Assembly: GCA_023396115.1 (NCBI GenBank)
Contig: JAEWXC010000076.1
Span: 1-64,000 of the forward strand
Direction: 5' to 3'
Source: Actinomycetes bacterium
GTDB lineage: Bacteria; Actinomycetota; Actinomycetes; Propionibacteriales; Nocardioidaceae
DNA: 64,000 nt
Of this stretch, positions 1 through 7,318 are shown in pieces. Numbering within the stretch: the stretch's first letter is position 1; every line of letters starts with the position of its first letter. Below the pieces are notes generated by a model. It ran no database searches. It was not told where the DNA came from and was given only the letters and a program-made list of their open reading frames with translations. Both the position numbers and the translations under genes were made by a program.

Positions 1-7
1 TGAAAGA

Positions 8-126
8 GTTACGGCGGCCATAGCGAGAGGGAAACACCCGGTCCCATTCCGAACCCGGAAGTTAAGCCTCTCAGCGCCGATGGTACTGCAACCGGGAGGT
101 TGTGGGAGAGTAGGACGCCGCCGGAC
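8..126 (+). rRNA. rrf: 5S ribosomal RNA
   Basis: The sequence shows the canonical actinobacterial 5S rRNA: a 5' GGCGGCC helix, the loop-B element around CCCGGTCCCATTCCGAACCC, and a 3' strand ending in GACGCCGCC that pairs with bases 12-17. Length is about 119 nt; the exact ends are uncertain by a few bases. No 16S or 23S lies in the window, so this is the 3' end of an rRNA operon that starts to the left. Confidence 0.96.
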
Positions 127-135
127 AATTTTTTG

Positions 136-171
136 GTGATGGGTCACCCCCTATTGGGGGTGGCCCATCAC
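136..171 (+). terminator. rRNA operon terminator
   Basis: An inverted repeat of 16 bp (136-151 with 156-171, one G-T pair) with a TATT loop follows the 5S gene. A run of six T lies just before the stem. It is a strong hairpin in the position expected for the end of an rRNA operon. Confidence 0.75.
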
Positions 172-243
172 TGCATTCCAGGGGCGTGGATCTCCCTGAC
201 ATACTGGTCGCGTCCGTGCAGGAGCAGGGAGAGGCAACCGTCG

Positions 244-915
244 GTGGACAACTCGGTCGAACTCAGTGACCTGGCGCGCTTCCGACGTCTGGGGCAGGAC
301 CTGGGCGAGTTCCTGCTCGTCTACAAGTTCGCCCTGGACGAGCTCGGCACCAAGATCAACATCCTGCGCGAGGAGCTGACGTTCCGCCGGGGTGCCTCGC
401 CCATCGAGCACGTGGGGGAGCGGCTCAAGTCCGTGGACTCCATCGTGGCCAAGCTGCAGCGTCGCGGCCTCGAGGCCAATCTGGACGAGGTCCGCCAGCA
501 CGTCCGTGACATCGCCGGCGTGCGGATCGTCTGCTCCTTCATCTCCGATGCCTACGAGATCATGGAGATGCTCACCTCCCAGCGCGACGTGCACGTCATC
601 GAGGTCGAGGACTACATCGCCGAACCCAAGGCCAACGGCTACCGCAGCCTGCACCTGATCGTGGAGATCCCGGTGTTCCTCTCCGACCGCGTCGTGTCGA
701 CGCCCGTGGAGGTGCAGATCCGGACGGTGGCGATGGACTTCTGGGCGAGCACCGAGCACAAGATCCACTACAAGTACGACCGGGCGGTCCCGGCTGGGCT
801 GGTCGACGAGCTGCACGCCGCGGCCCAGGCCGCCCGTCAGCTCGACGAGACCATGCAACGCCTGCACCTCGAGGTCCGGGGGCCGGCGCGCTCGGACCGG
901 ATCCGGCGCGCCTGA
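244..915 (+). CDS. small alarmone synthetase, RelA/SpoT domain GTP pyrophosphokinase
   Basis: About 223 residues holding a single RelA/SpoT nucleotidyltransferase domain, without the HD hydrolase, TGS or ACT domains of full-length Rel. Visible family motifs are NGYRSLHLIVE and the EVQIRT...DFWASTEHKIHYKY segment that binds the nucleotide acceptor. Proteins of this size and build (RelP/RelQ/YjbM group) transfer pyrophosphate from ATP to GDP or GTP, making (p)ppGpp in the cytoplasm. The GTG at 244 is chosen because GGGAGAGG lies at 227-234; an in-frame ATG further upstream falls inside the rRNA terminator hairpin. The gene stands alone just behind the rRNA operon. Synthetase function is inferred from the motifs. 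Confidence 0.88.
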   Translation: MDNSVELSDLARFRRLGQDLGEFLLVYKFALDELGTKINILREELTFRRGASPIEHVGERLKSVDSIVAKLQRRGLEANLDEVRQHVRDIAGVRIVCSFISDAYEIMEMLTSQRDVHVIEVEDYIAEPKANGYRSLHLIVEIPVFLSDRVVSTPVEVQIRTVAMDFWASTEHKIHYKYDRAVPAGLVDELHAAAQAARQLDETMQRLHLEVRGPARSDRIRRA

Positions 916-1002
916 GCCACCAGTTCGTCCCAAACTCCGGTACCTGCCGTTCCGACAGGGCAGGCTGTCCCCGACGCGTCCCCCCCGTCCCTGAGGAGAA
1001 CC

Positions 1003-1404
1003 ATGCCCACCCGTGACCAGATCGTCGCACTGTGCGACTCCTACCTCGCCGCGGTCACCGCCGCCGACGTCGAGGCCACCGTCGCGTTGTTCGCGCCTGA
1101 CGCCCGTCAGGAGGACCCGGTCGGGTCGCCGGCGAACGTGGGCCACGACGCGATCCGGACCTTCTTCACCGCCAGCGCCGAGGTCCCGCTGCGAGCCACC
1201 CGGTACGGTCCGGTCACCGTCATGGGCAACCGGGCGGTCTTCCAGGTGCTGATCACGATGCCGACCCCCGACGGCGACTTCCGGATGCTGTTCGCCGACG
1301 TCGTGACGGTCGACGACGAGTGCCGCATCACCGAGCTCCTCGGCTTCGCCGACGGGGAGGCGGACCTGACCGACGCCCCCGGTGCACGCGAGGTCCTCGG
1401 CTGA
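1003..1404 (+). CDS. NTF2/SnoaL-fold protein, steroid delta-isomerase-like
   Basis: 133 residues with the N-terminal pattern of the NTF2-like superfamily (YLAAVTAADVEATVALFAPDA...EDPVG), close to ketosteroid isomerase and SnoaL proteins. Family members are small cone-shaped isomerases, cyclases or hydrolases; the substrate cannot be read from sequence. The start is ATG 1003 after a clear GAGGAGA Shine-Dalgarno. The gene is monocistronic, with a strong hairpin terminator 18 bases after its stop. A steroid role is only suggested by similarity and by a cholesterol oxidase gene 9 kb away. Confidence 0.72.
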   Translation: MPTRDQIVALCDSYLAAVTAADVEATVALFAPDARQEDPVGSPANVGHDAIRTFFTASAEVPLRATRYGPVTVMGNRAVFQVLITMPTPDGDFRMLFADVVTVDDECRITELLGFADGEADLTDAPGAREVLG

Positions 1405-1422
1405 TCGGTTCCACCGTCACCC

Positions 1423-1460
1423 ACGACGCCCCCGGTTGCCCGAGCAGCCGGGGGCGTCGT
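1423..1460 (+). terminator. Rho-independent-type hairpin
   Basis: A 13-bp perfect stem (1423-1435 with 1448-1460) with a 12-nt loop, just after the isomerase-like gene. No long T-run follows, which is usual for actinobacterial hairpin terminators. Confidence 0.65.
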
Positions 1461-1570
1461 GCGTCCCGGTGCCGTGAGCCGTCGGCGGGGGAGTACAGTG
1501 CTGAGTACTACAGATCGTCGTAGCCGGTGTCCTTCGGCACTCCCCGGAGTCCCGGCAGAGGGAGGTCGTG

Positions 1571-2455
1571 ATGTCGACGCAGTCGCAGGCTCCGGTGTTG
1601 CTGGCAGTGGCCCACGAGGGGTGGGAGGCGGCAGCACGCTTCGCCGTCGCCGAGGCCCGGATGAGGGGCACCGGACTGCACCTGGTGCACGTGGGCGAAC
1701 TGGCCCCGGGCATGCCACAGGCGATCCTGATCGCCGACGTCGACCTCTCCGGACCCGGACGACAGCTGCTCAGCGAGGTCCGGGAACAGGTCAGCGCCCT
1801 CGACCCCGACCTGCGGGTGACCACCCAGTTCGAGATGGGCAGCCCGGTGAGCACCCTGGTGGAGCTCGGCCGGGGAGCAGCCGTGGTGGTGACCCAGCAC
1901 CGTGACCTGTCCGCCTGGGCGCGGATCGTGCTCCGTTCCGTCAGCGCCGGGGTGGCGGCCCGCGCGTCGGTCCCGGTCGTCGCCGTGCCGGAGGGCTGGA
2001 CGGCGCCGGAACAGGGACGGGTCGTCGTCGGGGTGGACGACCCCGCGACGGCGGCACCGGTCGTCCAGGCCGGTCTCCGGGCAGCCCGGGCCCGTGGCGT
2101 GGGCCTGGACGTCGTGCACGGGTGGGTGATGCCGGTCGGGTACGAGCAGGTCGTGTTCGCCGCCGAGGACCAGGAGCGGTGGATCGACGAGGTGACGGCG
2201 TCGCTGGAGGAGTTGGCCACCCGGGTGGTGGACGGAGCCGACGACGTCGACGTCCGGGTGCGGGTGCTGCGCGCGCACCCGGCGGACGCGCTGCACGAGG
2301 CCGCCGAGGGGGCCTGCCTGGTCCTGATGGGTCGGCACGAACCCCTCATCCCTGTGGGCAGCTACCTGGGCTCCGTGGCCCGCGCGGTCTTCCGGGACGC
2401 CCCCTGCCCGGTCGGCCTGGTGGACCTGCACCCGCACCGGGGTTCCCAGGGCTGA
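1571..2455 (+). CDS. tandem universal stress protein (two UspA domains)
   Basis: 294 residues built of two UspA domains, roughly 8-140 and 150-290. The second domain begins with GRVVVGVDDP and ends with a degenerate ATP-binding loop around LMGRHEPLIPVGSYLGSVAR. Tandem USPs of actinobacteria bind ATP or other adenosine nucleotides and respond to hypoxia or growth arrest; no enzymatic role is known for most. ATG 1571 is preferred to GTG 1568 because GAGGGAGG (1558-1565) is then correctly spaced. An imperfect dyad, GGCACTCC/GGAGTCCC (1536-1553), lies just upstream and may be an operator. The gene appears monocistronic. Confidence 0.88.
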   Translation: MSTQSQAPVLLAVAHEGWEAAARFAVAEARMRGTGLHLVHVGELAPGMPQAILIADVDLSGPGRQLLSEVREQVSALDPDLRVTTQFEMGSPVSTLVELGRGAAVVVTQHRDLSAWARIVLRSVSAGVAARASVPVVAVPEGWTAPEQGRVVVGVDDPATAAPVVQAGLRAARARGVGLDVVHGWVMPVGYEQVVFAAEDQERWIDEVTASLEELATRVVDGADDVDVRVRVLRAHPADALHEAAEGACLVLMGRHEPLIPVGSYLGSVARAVFRDAPCPVGLVDLHPHRGSQG

Positions 2456-2476
2456 GGCGTCCGCCTGTCCGACGCG

Positions 2477-2492
2477 GTGAACGAACGTTCAC
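2477..2492. promoter_or_regulatory. inverted repeat at the maoC promoter, putative operator
   Basis: GTGAAC-GAAC-GTTCAC: perfect 6-bp arms with a 4-bp spacer. It sits where the -35 region belongs relative to the -10-like CACAAT at 2502-2507. Short dyads in this position are typical of TetR-family operators over acyl-CoA genes, but no regulator gene is adjacent. Confidence 0.35.
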
Positions 2493-2501
2493 CTCGGTCG
2501 G

Positions 2502-2507
2502 CACAAT
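2502..2507 (+). promoter_or_regulatory. -10-like CACAAT, leaderless maoC
   Basis: CACAAT lies 6 bases before ATG 2514 with no Shine-Dalgarno between, the same geometry as the leaderless starts elsewhere in the window. Confidence 0.35.
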
Positions 2508-2513
2508 GGGGGC

Positions 2514-3548
2514 ATGACCAAGACGAACCCGGGCAACTTCTTCGAGGACTTCACCGTCGGGCAGGTGATCGCGCACGCCACGCCGCGCACCGTCACCGAG
2601 GGGGACCGCGCCCTGTACGGCGCGCTGTACCCGACCCGCTTCGCCGTGCCCTCGTCGGCCGAGTTCGCCGCCTCCGTCGGCCTGGACCCCGCTCCGGTGG
2701 AGGACCTCGTCGCGTTCCACGTCGCCTTCGGCAAGACGGTCCCGGACATCTCGCTGAACGCGGTGGCCAACCTCGGCTACGCGGAGTGCCGGTTCCTGCA
2801 GCCCGTCGTCCCCGGGGACACCCTGAGCACCAGCTCGGAGGTGATCGGGCTCAAGCAGAACTCCAACGGTCGCTCCGGTGTCGTCTACGTGCGGTCCACC
2901 GCGGTCAACCAGCGAGGGGAGGTCGCCCTGGAGTGGGCGCGCTGGGTGATGGTGCACAAGCGCGACCCGGAGTCGCCGGCGCCCGAGACGGTGCTGCCCC
3001 AGCTGGCCGACGCCGTGGCGGCCGAGGACCTGGTGGTGCCGGCCGGCCTCGACTTCACCGGCTACGACTTCGCGGCGGCCGGGGAGCCGCACCGGTTCGA
3101 CGACTACACCGTCGGGGAGCGCATCGACCACGTCGACGGCGTCACGTTGACCGACGCGGAGCACATGATGGCCACCCGGTTGTGGCAGAACACCGCCAAG
3201 GTGCACTTCAACACCGAGGCCCGCCCCGACGGGCGCCGGCTCGTGTACGGCGGGCACGTCATCTCCCTGGCCCGTGCCCTGAGCTTCAACGGCCTGGCCA
3301 ACGCCCAGCTCATCGTCGCGGTGAACGCCGGGTCGCACGTCGCCCCGGCCTTCGGCGGGGACACCGTCTACGCGTGGTCGGAGGTCCTGGACAAGGCCGA
3401 CACGGATGCTCCCGGCGTGGGTGCCCTGCGGTTGCGCCTGGTTGCCACCCGGGGCCGTGACGAGACGATGACGCTGCGCGGCGAGGACGGCAAGTACGCC
3501 GACGGGGTGCTGCTGGACCTCGACCTGTGGGTGCTCGTGCCGCGCTGA
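2514..3548 (+). CDS. MaoC-like double-hotdog dehydratase, mesaconyl-CoA hydratase-like
   Basis: 344 residues forming two hotdog halves (about 5-155 and 185-340). The first starts with FFEDFTVGQVIAHATPRTVTEGD, the second with RFDDYTVGERIDHVDGVTLTDAEH; both carry the hydratase-2 signature region of MaoC proteins. Length and two-domain build match the mesaconyl-CoA / beta-methylmalyl-CoA hydratase group of the ethylmalonyl-CoA pathway and related (R)-enoyl-CoA hydratases. The expected reaction is reversible hydration of an enoyl-CoA in the cytoplasm. No ccr, mcl or ecm partner is nearby, so the exact substrate is open. The start ATG has no Shine-Dalgarno but has a CACAAT -10-like box 6 bases upstream. 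Confidence 0.72.
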   Translation: MTKTNPGNFFEDFTVGQVIAHATPRTVTEGDRALYGALYPTRFAVPSSAEFAASVGLDPAPVEDLVAFHVAFGKTVPDISLNAVANLGYAECRFLQPVVPGDTLSTSSEVIGLKQNSNGRSGVVYVRSTAVNQRGEVALEWARWVMVHKRDPESPAPETVLPQLADAVAAEDLVVPAGLDFTGYDFAAAGEPHRFDDYTVGERIDHVDGVTLTDAEHMMATRLWQNTAKVHFNTEARPDGRRLVYGGHVISLARALSFNGLANAQLIVAVNAGSHVAPAFGGDTVYAWSEVLDKADTDAPGVGALRLRLVATRGRDETMTLRGEDGKYADGVLLDLDLWVLVPR

Positions 3549-3606
3549 CCCCACCGGGTGCGCGACCCGGCACGTCCCACGGCCGGGACGTGTCGGGGGT
3601 CCCCCG

Positions 3607-3612
3607 TACCGT
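3607..3612 (+). promoter_or_regulatory. -10 box TACCGT of the TY-Chap gene
   Basis: TACCGT lies 23 bases before ATG 3636. It would start an mRNA with a short leader that carries the GAGAGGAG ribosome site at 3623-3630. TACCGT also precedes the leadered CBS and rho genes. Confidence 0.4.
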
Positions 3613-3635
3613 GGAAGGCGTCGAGAGGAGTGGGC

Positions 3636-4727
3636 ATGGACGAGCCGGTCGAGGAGCGGGTCCCCGGACCCGAGCCGTACGAACGGGCCGCCAGCGGCGC
3701 GGACCGTGCGACGGAGCAGGCGTGGGCCGACCTGGAACGGCGGCTGTCGGCGCGGCTGGCCTCGATGTCCACCGACGACGGGGGCGACCACCTGGTGGTG
3801 CTGCTGCCCGACGACTCGAGCACCGGCAACCGGTACGTGCAGTTCGCCGCAGCCGGCGACCCGGTCCGGATCCGCGGCGAGGTGGTGGGCAACCGCTACC
3901 TGGAGCCGGCGGGCCGACTCGACGGCGCCACGCTGCAGCGTCTGGTGGGCTGGGGCTGGACCCTCTCCGACGACGAGCACGCCGACGACCACCTGCACGG
4001 CCAGCACCCCAGTGACCACGTGCGCGACGAGCACGGCGGCACCGGAACGGGCGGCGGCGAGCCGCCCCAGGACGTCGAGGGCAACCACCACTGCGAGGTG
4101 GACCGGGGCGACGCCGCGGTGCTCGCCTCCCGGGTGGTCCCGGTGCTGCGCGACATCTTCCAGCTGCCCACGCCCGAGCTGCTCTCCGTCCAGGCGTGGG
4201 GCCCCACCGAGCACCGGGTCTCCGAGCTCGGCATCACGCTGGTCGCCGACGTCCCGGTCGACGTGGTCGACGCCACCGAGCCCGACGAACCCCTCGAGCC
4301 GGTCCTGGCGCACTTCCCCGGCGGGGTCGACGAGCTGGCCGACATGGTGTCCACGGTGGTGGAGGAGTTCACCGGCGCCCCGGCGGTGCGTGACGAGGAC
4401 GGGGACTTCGTGCTCGAGCGGGACGGCCAGGTGCTGTGGGTGCGGGCCCGGGCCGACCAGCCGGCCGTCGAGGTGGCGTGCGCCGTGCTGCACGGGGTGC
4501 GCTCGCGGCGCCAGACCGCCGTGGAGCTGGGACTGTTGAACCGGGACCACACCTGGACCCGGTGGCTGCTGCGGGGCCGCTCGATCTGGATGACCGTGGT
4601 GGTCCCCGGTGCCCCGTTCGTGCCGCAGCACCTCAGCGCCATGCTCGCGGTTGCCTTCGACGCCGTCGCCGAGAACCGGGAGGACCTGGCGCTGCGGACC
4701 GGGGGCACCCCCGAACCACGCGGCTGA
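3636..4727 (+). CDS. YbjN / TY-Chap-like chaperone-fold protein
   Basis: 363 residues, no membrane segment. Two alpha/beta regions resembling the T3SS-chaperone/YbjN (TY-Chap) superfamily flank a linker: an N-terminal one (about 25-110, AWADLERRLSARL ... GDHLVVLLPD ... GWTLSDD) and a C-terminal one (about 160-350, with FVLERDGQVLWVRARAD). The linker at about residues 112-134 is strikingly rich in His, Asp and Glu (DEHADDHLHGQ). Proteins of this superfamily are thought to bind peptides or act as adaptors; here the role is unknown. ATG 3636 is chosen for its GAGAGGAG Shine-Dalgarno. The gene ends 9 bp from the convergent DUF202 gene. Confidence 0.62.
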   Translation: MDEPVEERVPGPEPYERAASGADRATEQAWADLERRLSARLASMSTDDGGDHLVVLLPDDSSTGNRYVQFAAAGDPVRIRGEVVGNRYLEPAGRLDGATLQRLVGWGWTLSDDEHADDHLHGQHPSDHVRDEHGGTGTGGGEPPQDVEGNHHCEVDRGDAAVLASRVVPVLRDIFQLPTPELLSVQAWGPTEHRVSELGITLVADVPVDVVDATEPDEPLEPVLAHFPGGVDELADMVSTVVEEFTGAPAVRDEDGDFVLERDGQVLWVRARADQPAVEVACAVLHGVRSRRQTAVELGLLNRDHTWTRWLLRGRSIWMTVVVPGAPFVPQHLSAMLAVAFDAVAENREDLALRTGGTPEPRG

Positions 4728-4736
4728 GCGCCCGCG

Positions 4737-5078
4737 TCACCCGGAGAGCACGACCGCCAGCTCAGTCATCGCCAGGGCCAGGACTGCCACCGCCAGGAAC
4801 GCCGGTGCCCGACCGCCGCGGGGGCGGGCCCGGGGCCGTGGACGCGGGTGGATTCCCCCGGCGCGTCGGCTCCGGACCCGGCTCTCCACCGCCACCCAGC
4901 CCGAGAGCACGATCGCGGCGCCCGCGCCCGGCAGTGCCGCGACCCCCAGCTCGGAGAAGGCCAACCGGCCGAGCACAGCGGCACCGACCATCAGGGACAG
5001 GGCCGTGCGCTGCCACGCCAGCTGGGTCCGTTCGTGGGCCAGCCCCGGGTCACGCGCGCCCGGCGTCATCGTCGACAC
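4737..5078 (-). CDS. DUF202 membrane protein
   Basis: 113 residues with the DUF202 signature (LAHERTQLAWQRTALSLMVG), where a conserved ERT/RTxL motif leads into the first of about three membrane helices. Between helices 2 and 3 is an Arg/Pro-rich loop. DUF202 proteins are small inner-membrane proteins of unknown function, often in pairs. It lies 28 bp downstream of a second DUF202 gene on the same strand, so the two probably form an operon and a heteromeric membrane unit. GTG 5078 has only a weak ribosome site; an internal ATG at 5069 is the alternative start. Confidence 0.75.
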   Translation of the reverse strand: MSTMTPGARDPGLAHERTQLAWQRTALSLMVGAAVLGRLAFSELGVAALPGAGAAIVLSGWVAVESRVRSRRAGGIHPRPRPRARPRGGRAPAFLAVAVLALAMTELAVVLSG

Positions 5079-5106
5079 CGCGGTGCCGACGGGTGACCCG
5101 GGCCGG

Positions 5107-5463
5107 TCACCACAGCGCGACGAGCAGCAGCAGGGTCACCAGCAGCAGGCCGACCGTGAGCACCGGGGCCAACGGCGAGGACGGCAGCGGTTCACCGCGT
5201 CGCATCGCCCGCTCGGCCCGGGCCCAGCGCAGCCAGGACGCTCCAGCGCACAGCGCACCGAGCACCAGCAGCGCCACCACCAGCACCTGGCGGACGACGG
5301 AGTCCAGCGGCAGGTCGAAGGCGTCCAGCGCGACCCCGCCGGCGACCAGGGCCAGGGCGGTCCGCAACCAGGCCAGGAACGTGCGTTCGTTGGCGAAGCT
5401 GAACCGCGGGTCGGGCTCGCTGCCCGTCCCGTAGACCCATCCCGGCCACCGCTGTTCGCTCAC
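5107..5463 (-). CDS. YidH-family DUF202 membrane protein
   Basis: 118 residues. The N-terminus reads WVYGTGSEPDPRFSFANER, then TFLAWLRTALALVAGGVALD, the classic YidH/DUF202 pattern of a soluble head with a conserved NERTFLAWLRT motif followed by three predicted membrane helices; the last is very leucine-rich. Function is unknown in the family. The start is GTG 5463, with GGGAGG at 5472-5477 on this strand. It is the first gene of a two-gene DUF202 operon. Confidence 0.8.
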   Translation of the reverse strand: MSEQRWPGWVYGTGSEPDPRFSFANERTFLAWLRTALALVAGGVALDAFDLPLDSVVRQVLVVALLVLGALCAGASWLRWARAERAMRRGEPLPSSPLAPVLTVGLLLVTLLLLVALW

Positions 5464-5525
5464 CGGCCGAGCCTCCCACACGCCGCGGTCCCGGTGGGAG
5501 CCTGTTCCCACCCCGGGTGCGGGCC

Positions 5526-7193
5526 TCAGACCGCCCGTGCCGCCGCCCGGCCGGCCGCGCGGCCGGAGAAGATGCAGCCGCCGAGGAACGTGCCCTCCAG
5601 AGCGTTGTAGCCGTGCACGCCGCCGCCACCGAAGCCGGCGACCTCCCCGGCCGCGTACAGCCCCGGGAGCACGGACCCGTCCGCGTCCAGGCACTCCCCG
5701 TCCAGGGTGGTCTCCAACCCGCCGAGGGTCTTGCGGGACAGGATGTTCAACCGCACCGCGATCAGGGGGCCGTGGGCCGGGTCGAGGATGCGGTGCGGCT
5801 TGGCCACCCGGATCAGCTTGTCCAGCAGCACCTGGCGGGCGTTGTTGATTGCCATCAGCTGCAGGTCCTTGGAGTAGGCGTTGCCCAGCTCGGCGTCGCG
5901 CGCCTCGATCTGGCGGCGCAGGTGGGCCTCGTCCACCACCGCTCCGTCGCGGGCGAGCTTGTTCATCCCGGCCACCAGGTCGGTCAGGTTGTCGGCCACC
6001 ACGAAGTCCTCGCCGTGGTCCAGGAACGCCTGCACCGGCCCCGGGGCTCCCTTGGCCAGGCGGGACTTCAGCAGGAACCCGATGTCCTTGCCGGTCATGT
6101 CCGGGTTCTGCTCCGAGCCCGACAGCGCGAACTCCTTCTCCACGATGGAGCGGGTCAGCACGAACCAGGAGTAGTCGTGGCCGGTGGCCATGATGTCGCG
6201 CAGCGTGCCGAGGGTGTCGAAGCCGGGGAACGAGGGCGCCTGGAACCGCTCGCCGGTGGCCGAAAACCACATCGAGGAGGGGCCGGGGATGATCCGGATC
6301 GCGTGGTCGGGCCAGATCGGGTCCCAGTTGGCGATGCCCTCGGTGTAGTGCCACATCCGGTCCGAGTTCACGATGCTGGCGCCGGCATCGGCCGAGATGC
6401 CCAGCATCCGGCCGTCCACGTGCGCCGGGACACCGGCGATCATGTGCTTCGGCGCCTCCCCGAGCCGGTCGGTGGGCCAGTTGCGTCGGATCTCGTCGAA
6501 GTTGTGGCCCACGCCGCCGCTGGTGACGACCACCGCCTGGGCGGTGAGCTCGAAGTCGCCGGCCGTCTCGCGGTTCGACGCCACGCCGCGCTCGGCGTCG
6601 TCGGGTGCCAGCACCGTGCCCCGCACGCCGGTCACGGCACCGTCGGTGCGGACCAGCTCGTCGACCCGGTGCCGGTGCGCGAAGGTGACCTGACCGGTCC
6701 GCTCCGCGGCCTCCACGCGCTCCAGGAAGACGCGGACGACCTCCGGGCCGGTGCCCCAGGTGATGTGGAACCGGGGGACCGAGTTGCCGTGGCCACCGGC
6801 GCGGCCGTCGCCGCGCTCGGCCCAGCCGACGTTCGGCATCAGCTTGAGCCCCAGGTCGGTCAGGTAGGCCCGCTTCTCGCCGTGGGCGAAGTTCACGTAC
6901 GCCTCGGCCCACTGGCGCGGCCAGTGGTCCTCCCGGTCACGGTCGAACTGGGCGCTCCCGTACCAGTCCTGCAGGGCCAGGTCGACGGAGTCCTTGATCC
7001 CCATCCGGCGTTGTTCGGGGGAGTCGACCAGGAAGAGCCCGCCCAGTGACCAGAAGGCCTGGCCCCCGCGGTTGTGCTCGTTCTCCTGGTCCACGACCAC
7101 GACCTTCTTGCCGGCCAGGACCAGCTCGTGGGTGGCCACGAGCCCGGCCAGACCGGCTCCGACGACGATGACGTCCGCTGCACGCATGAGCAC
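5526..7193 (-). CDS. FAD-binding dehydrogenase, KstD/fumarate-reductase flavoprotein family
   Basis: About 555 residues. The N-terminus has the dinucleotide-binding motif VIVVGAGLAGLVATHELVLA; the C-terminus has the FAD-closing motif GLYAAGEVAGFGGGGVHGYN. Length and layout match the actinobacterial FAD-binding dehydrogenase group of M. tuberculosis Rv0785, related to 3-ketosteroid delta-1-dehydrogenase and succinate dehydrogenase/fumarate reductase flavoproteins. The substrate is not known for this subgroup, so a steroid role should not be assumed. Start GTG 7193 (GATGGGG ahead of it) or ATG 7187. Head-to-head with the GH3 gene; 62 bp separate it from the DUF202 operon downstream. Confidence 0.8.
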   Translation of the reverse strand: MLMRAADVIVVGAGLAGLVATHELVLAGKKVVVVDQENEHNRGGQAFWSLGGLFLVDSPEQRRMGIKDSVDLALQDWYGSAQFDRDREDHWPRQWAEAYVNFAHGEKRAYLTDLGLKLMPNVGWAERGDGRAGGHGNSVPRFHITWGTGPEVVRVFLERVEAAERTGQVTFAHRHRVDELVRTDGAVTGVRGTVLAPDDAERGVASNRETAGDFELTAQAVVVTSGGVGHNFDEIRRNWPTDRLGEAPKHMIAGVPAHVDGRMLGISADAGASIVNSDRMWHYTEGIANWDPIWPDHAIRIIPGPSSMWFSATGERFQAPSFPGFDTLGTLRDIMATGHDYSWFVLTRSIVEKEFALSGSEQNPDMTGKDIGFLLKSRLAKGAPGPVQAFLDHGEDFVVADNLTDLVAGMNKLARDGAVVDEAHLRRQIEARDAELGNAYSKDLQLMAINNARQVLLDKLIRVAKPHRILDPAHGPLIAVRLNILSRKTLGGLETTLDGECLDADGSVLPGLYAAGEVAGFGGGGVHGYNALEGTFLGGCIFSGRAAGRAAARAV

Positions 7194-7318
7194 GATTCAA
7201 CCCCATCGGCCCCAGAACTGGACACCTGTCTGGTCAGATGGTGGTGACGAGTCCGAGGATGGACCCGCCCGGATCGGCGGACGCCTGCCGGCCCGCCCCG
7301 ACCCCCAGGAGAGCCACC

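Noticed and set aside
1536..1553. DosR/DevR box upstream of the universal stress protein gene
   Set aside because: The arms GGCACT/AGTCCC resemble half a DosR box, but the spacing between the arms is 6 instead of 2 bases, so it is not a proper match.
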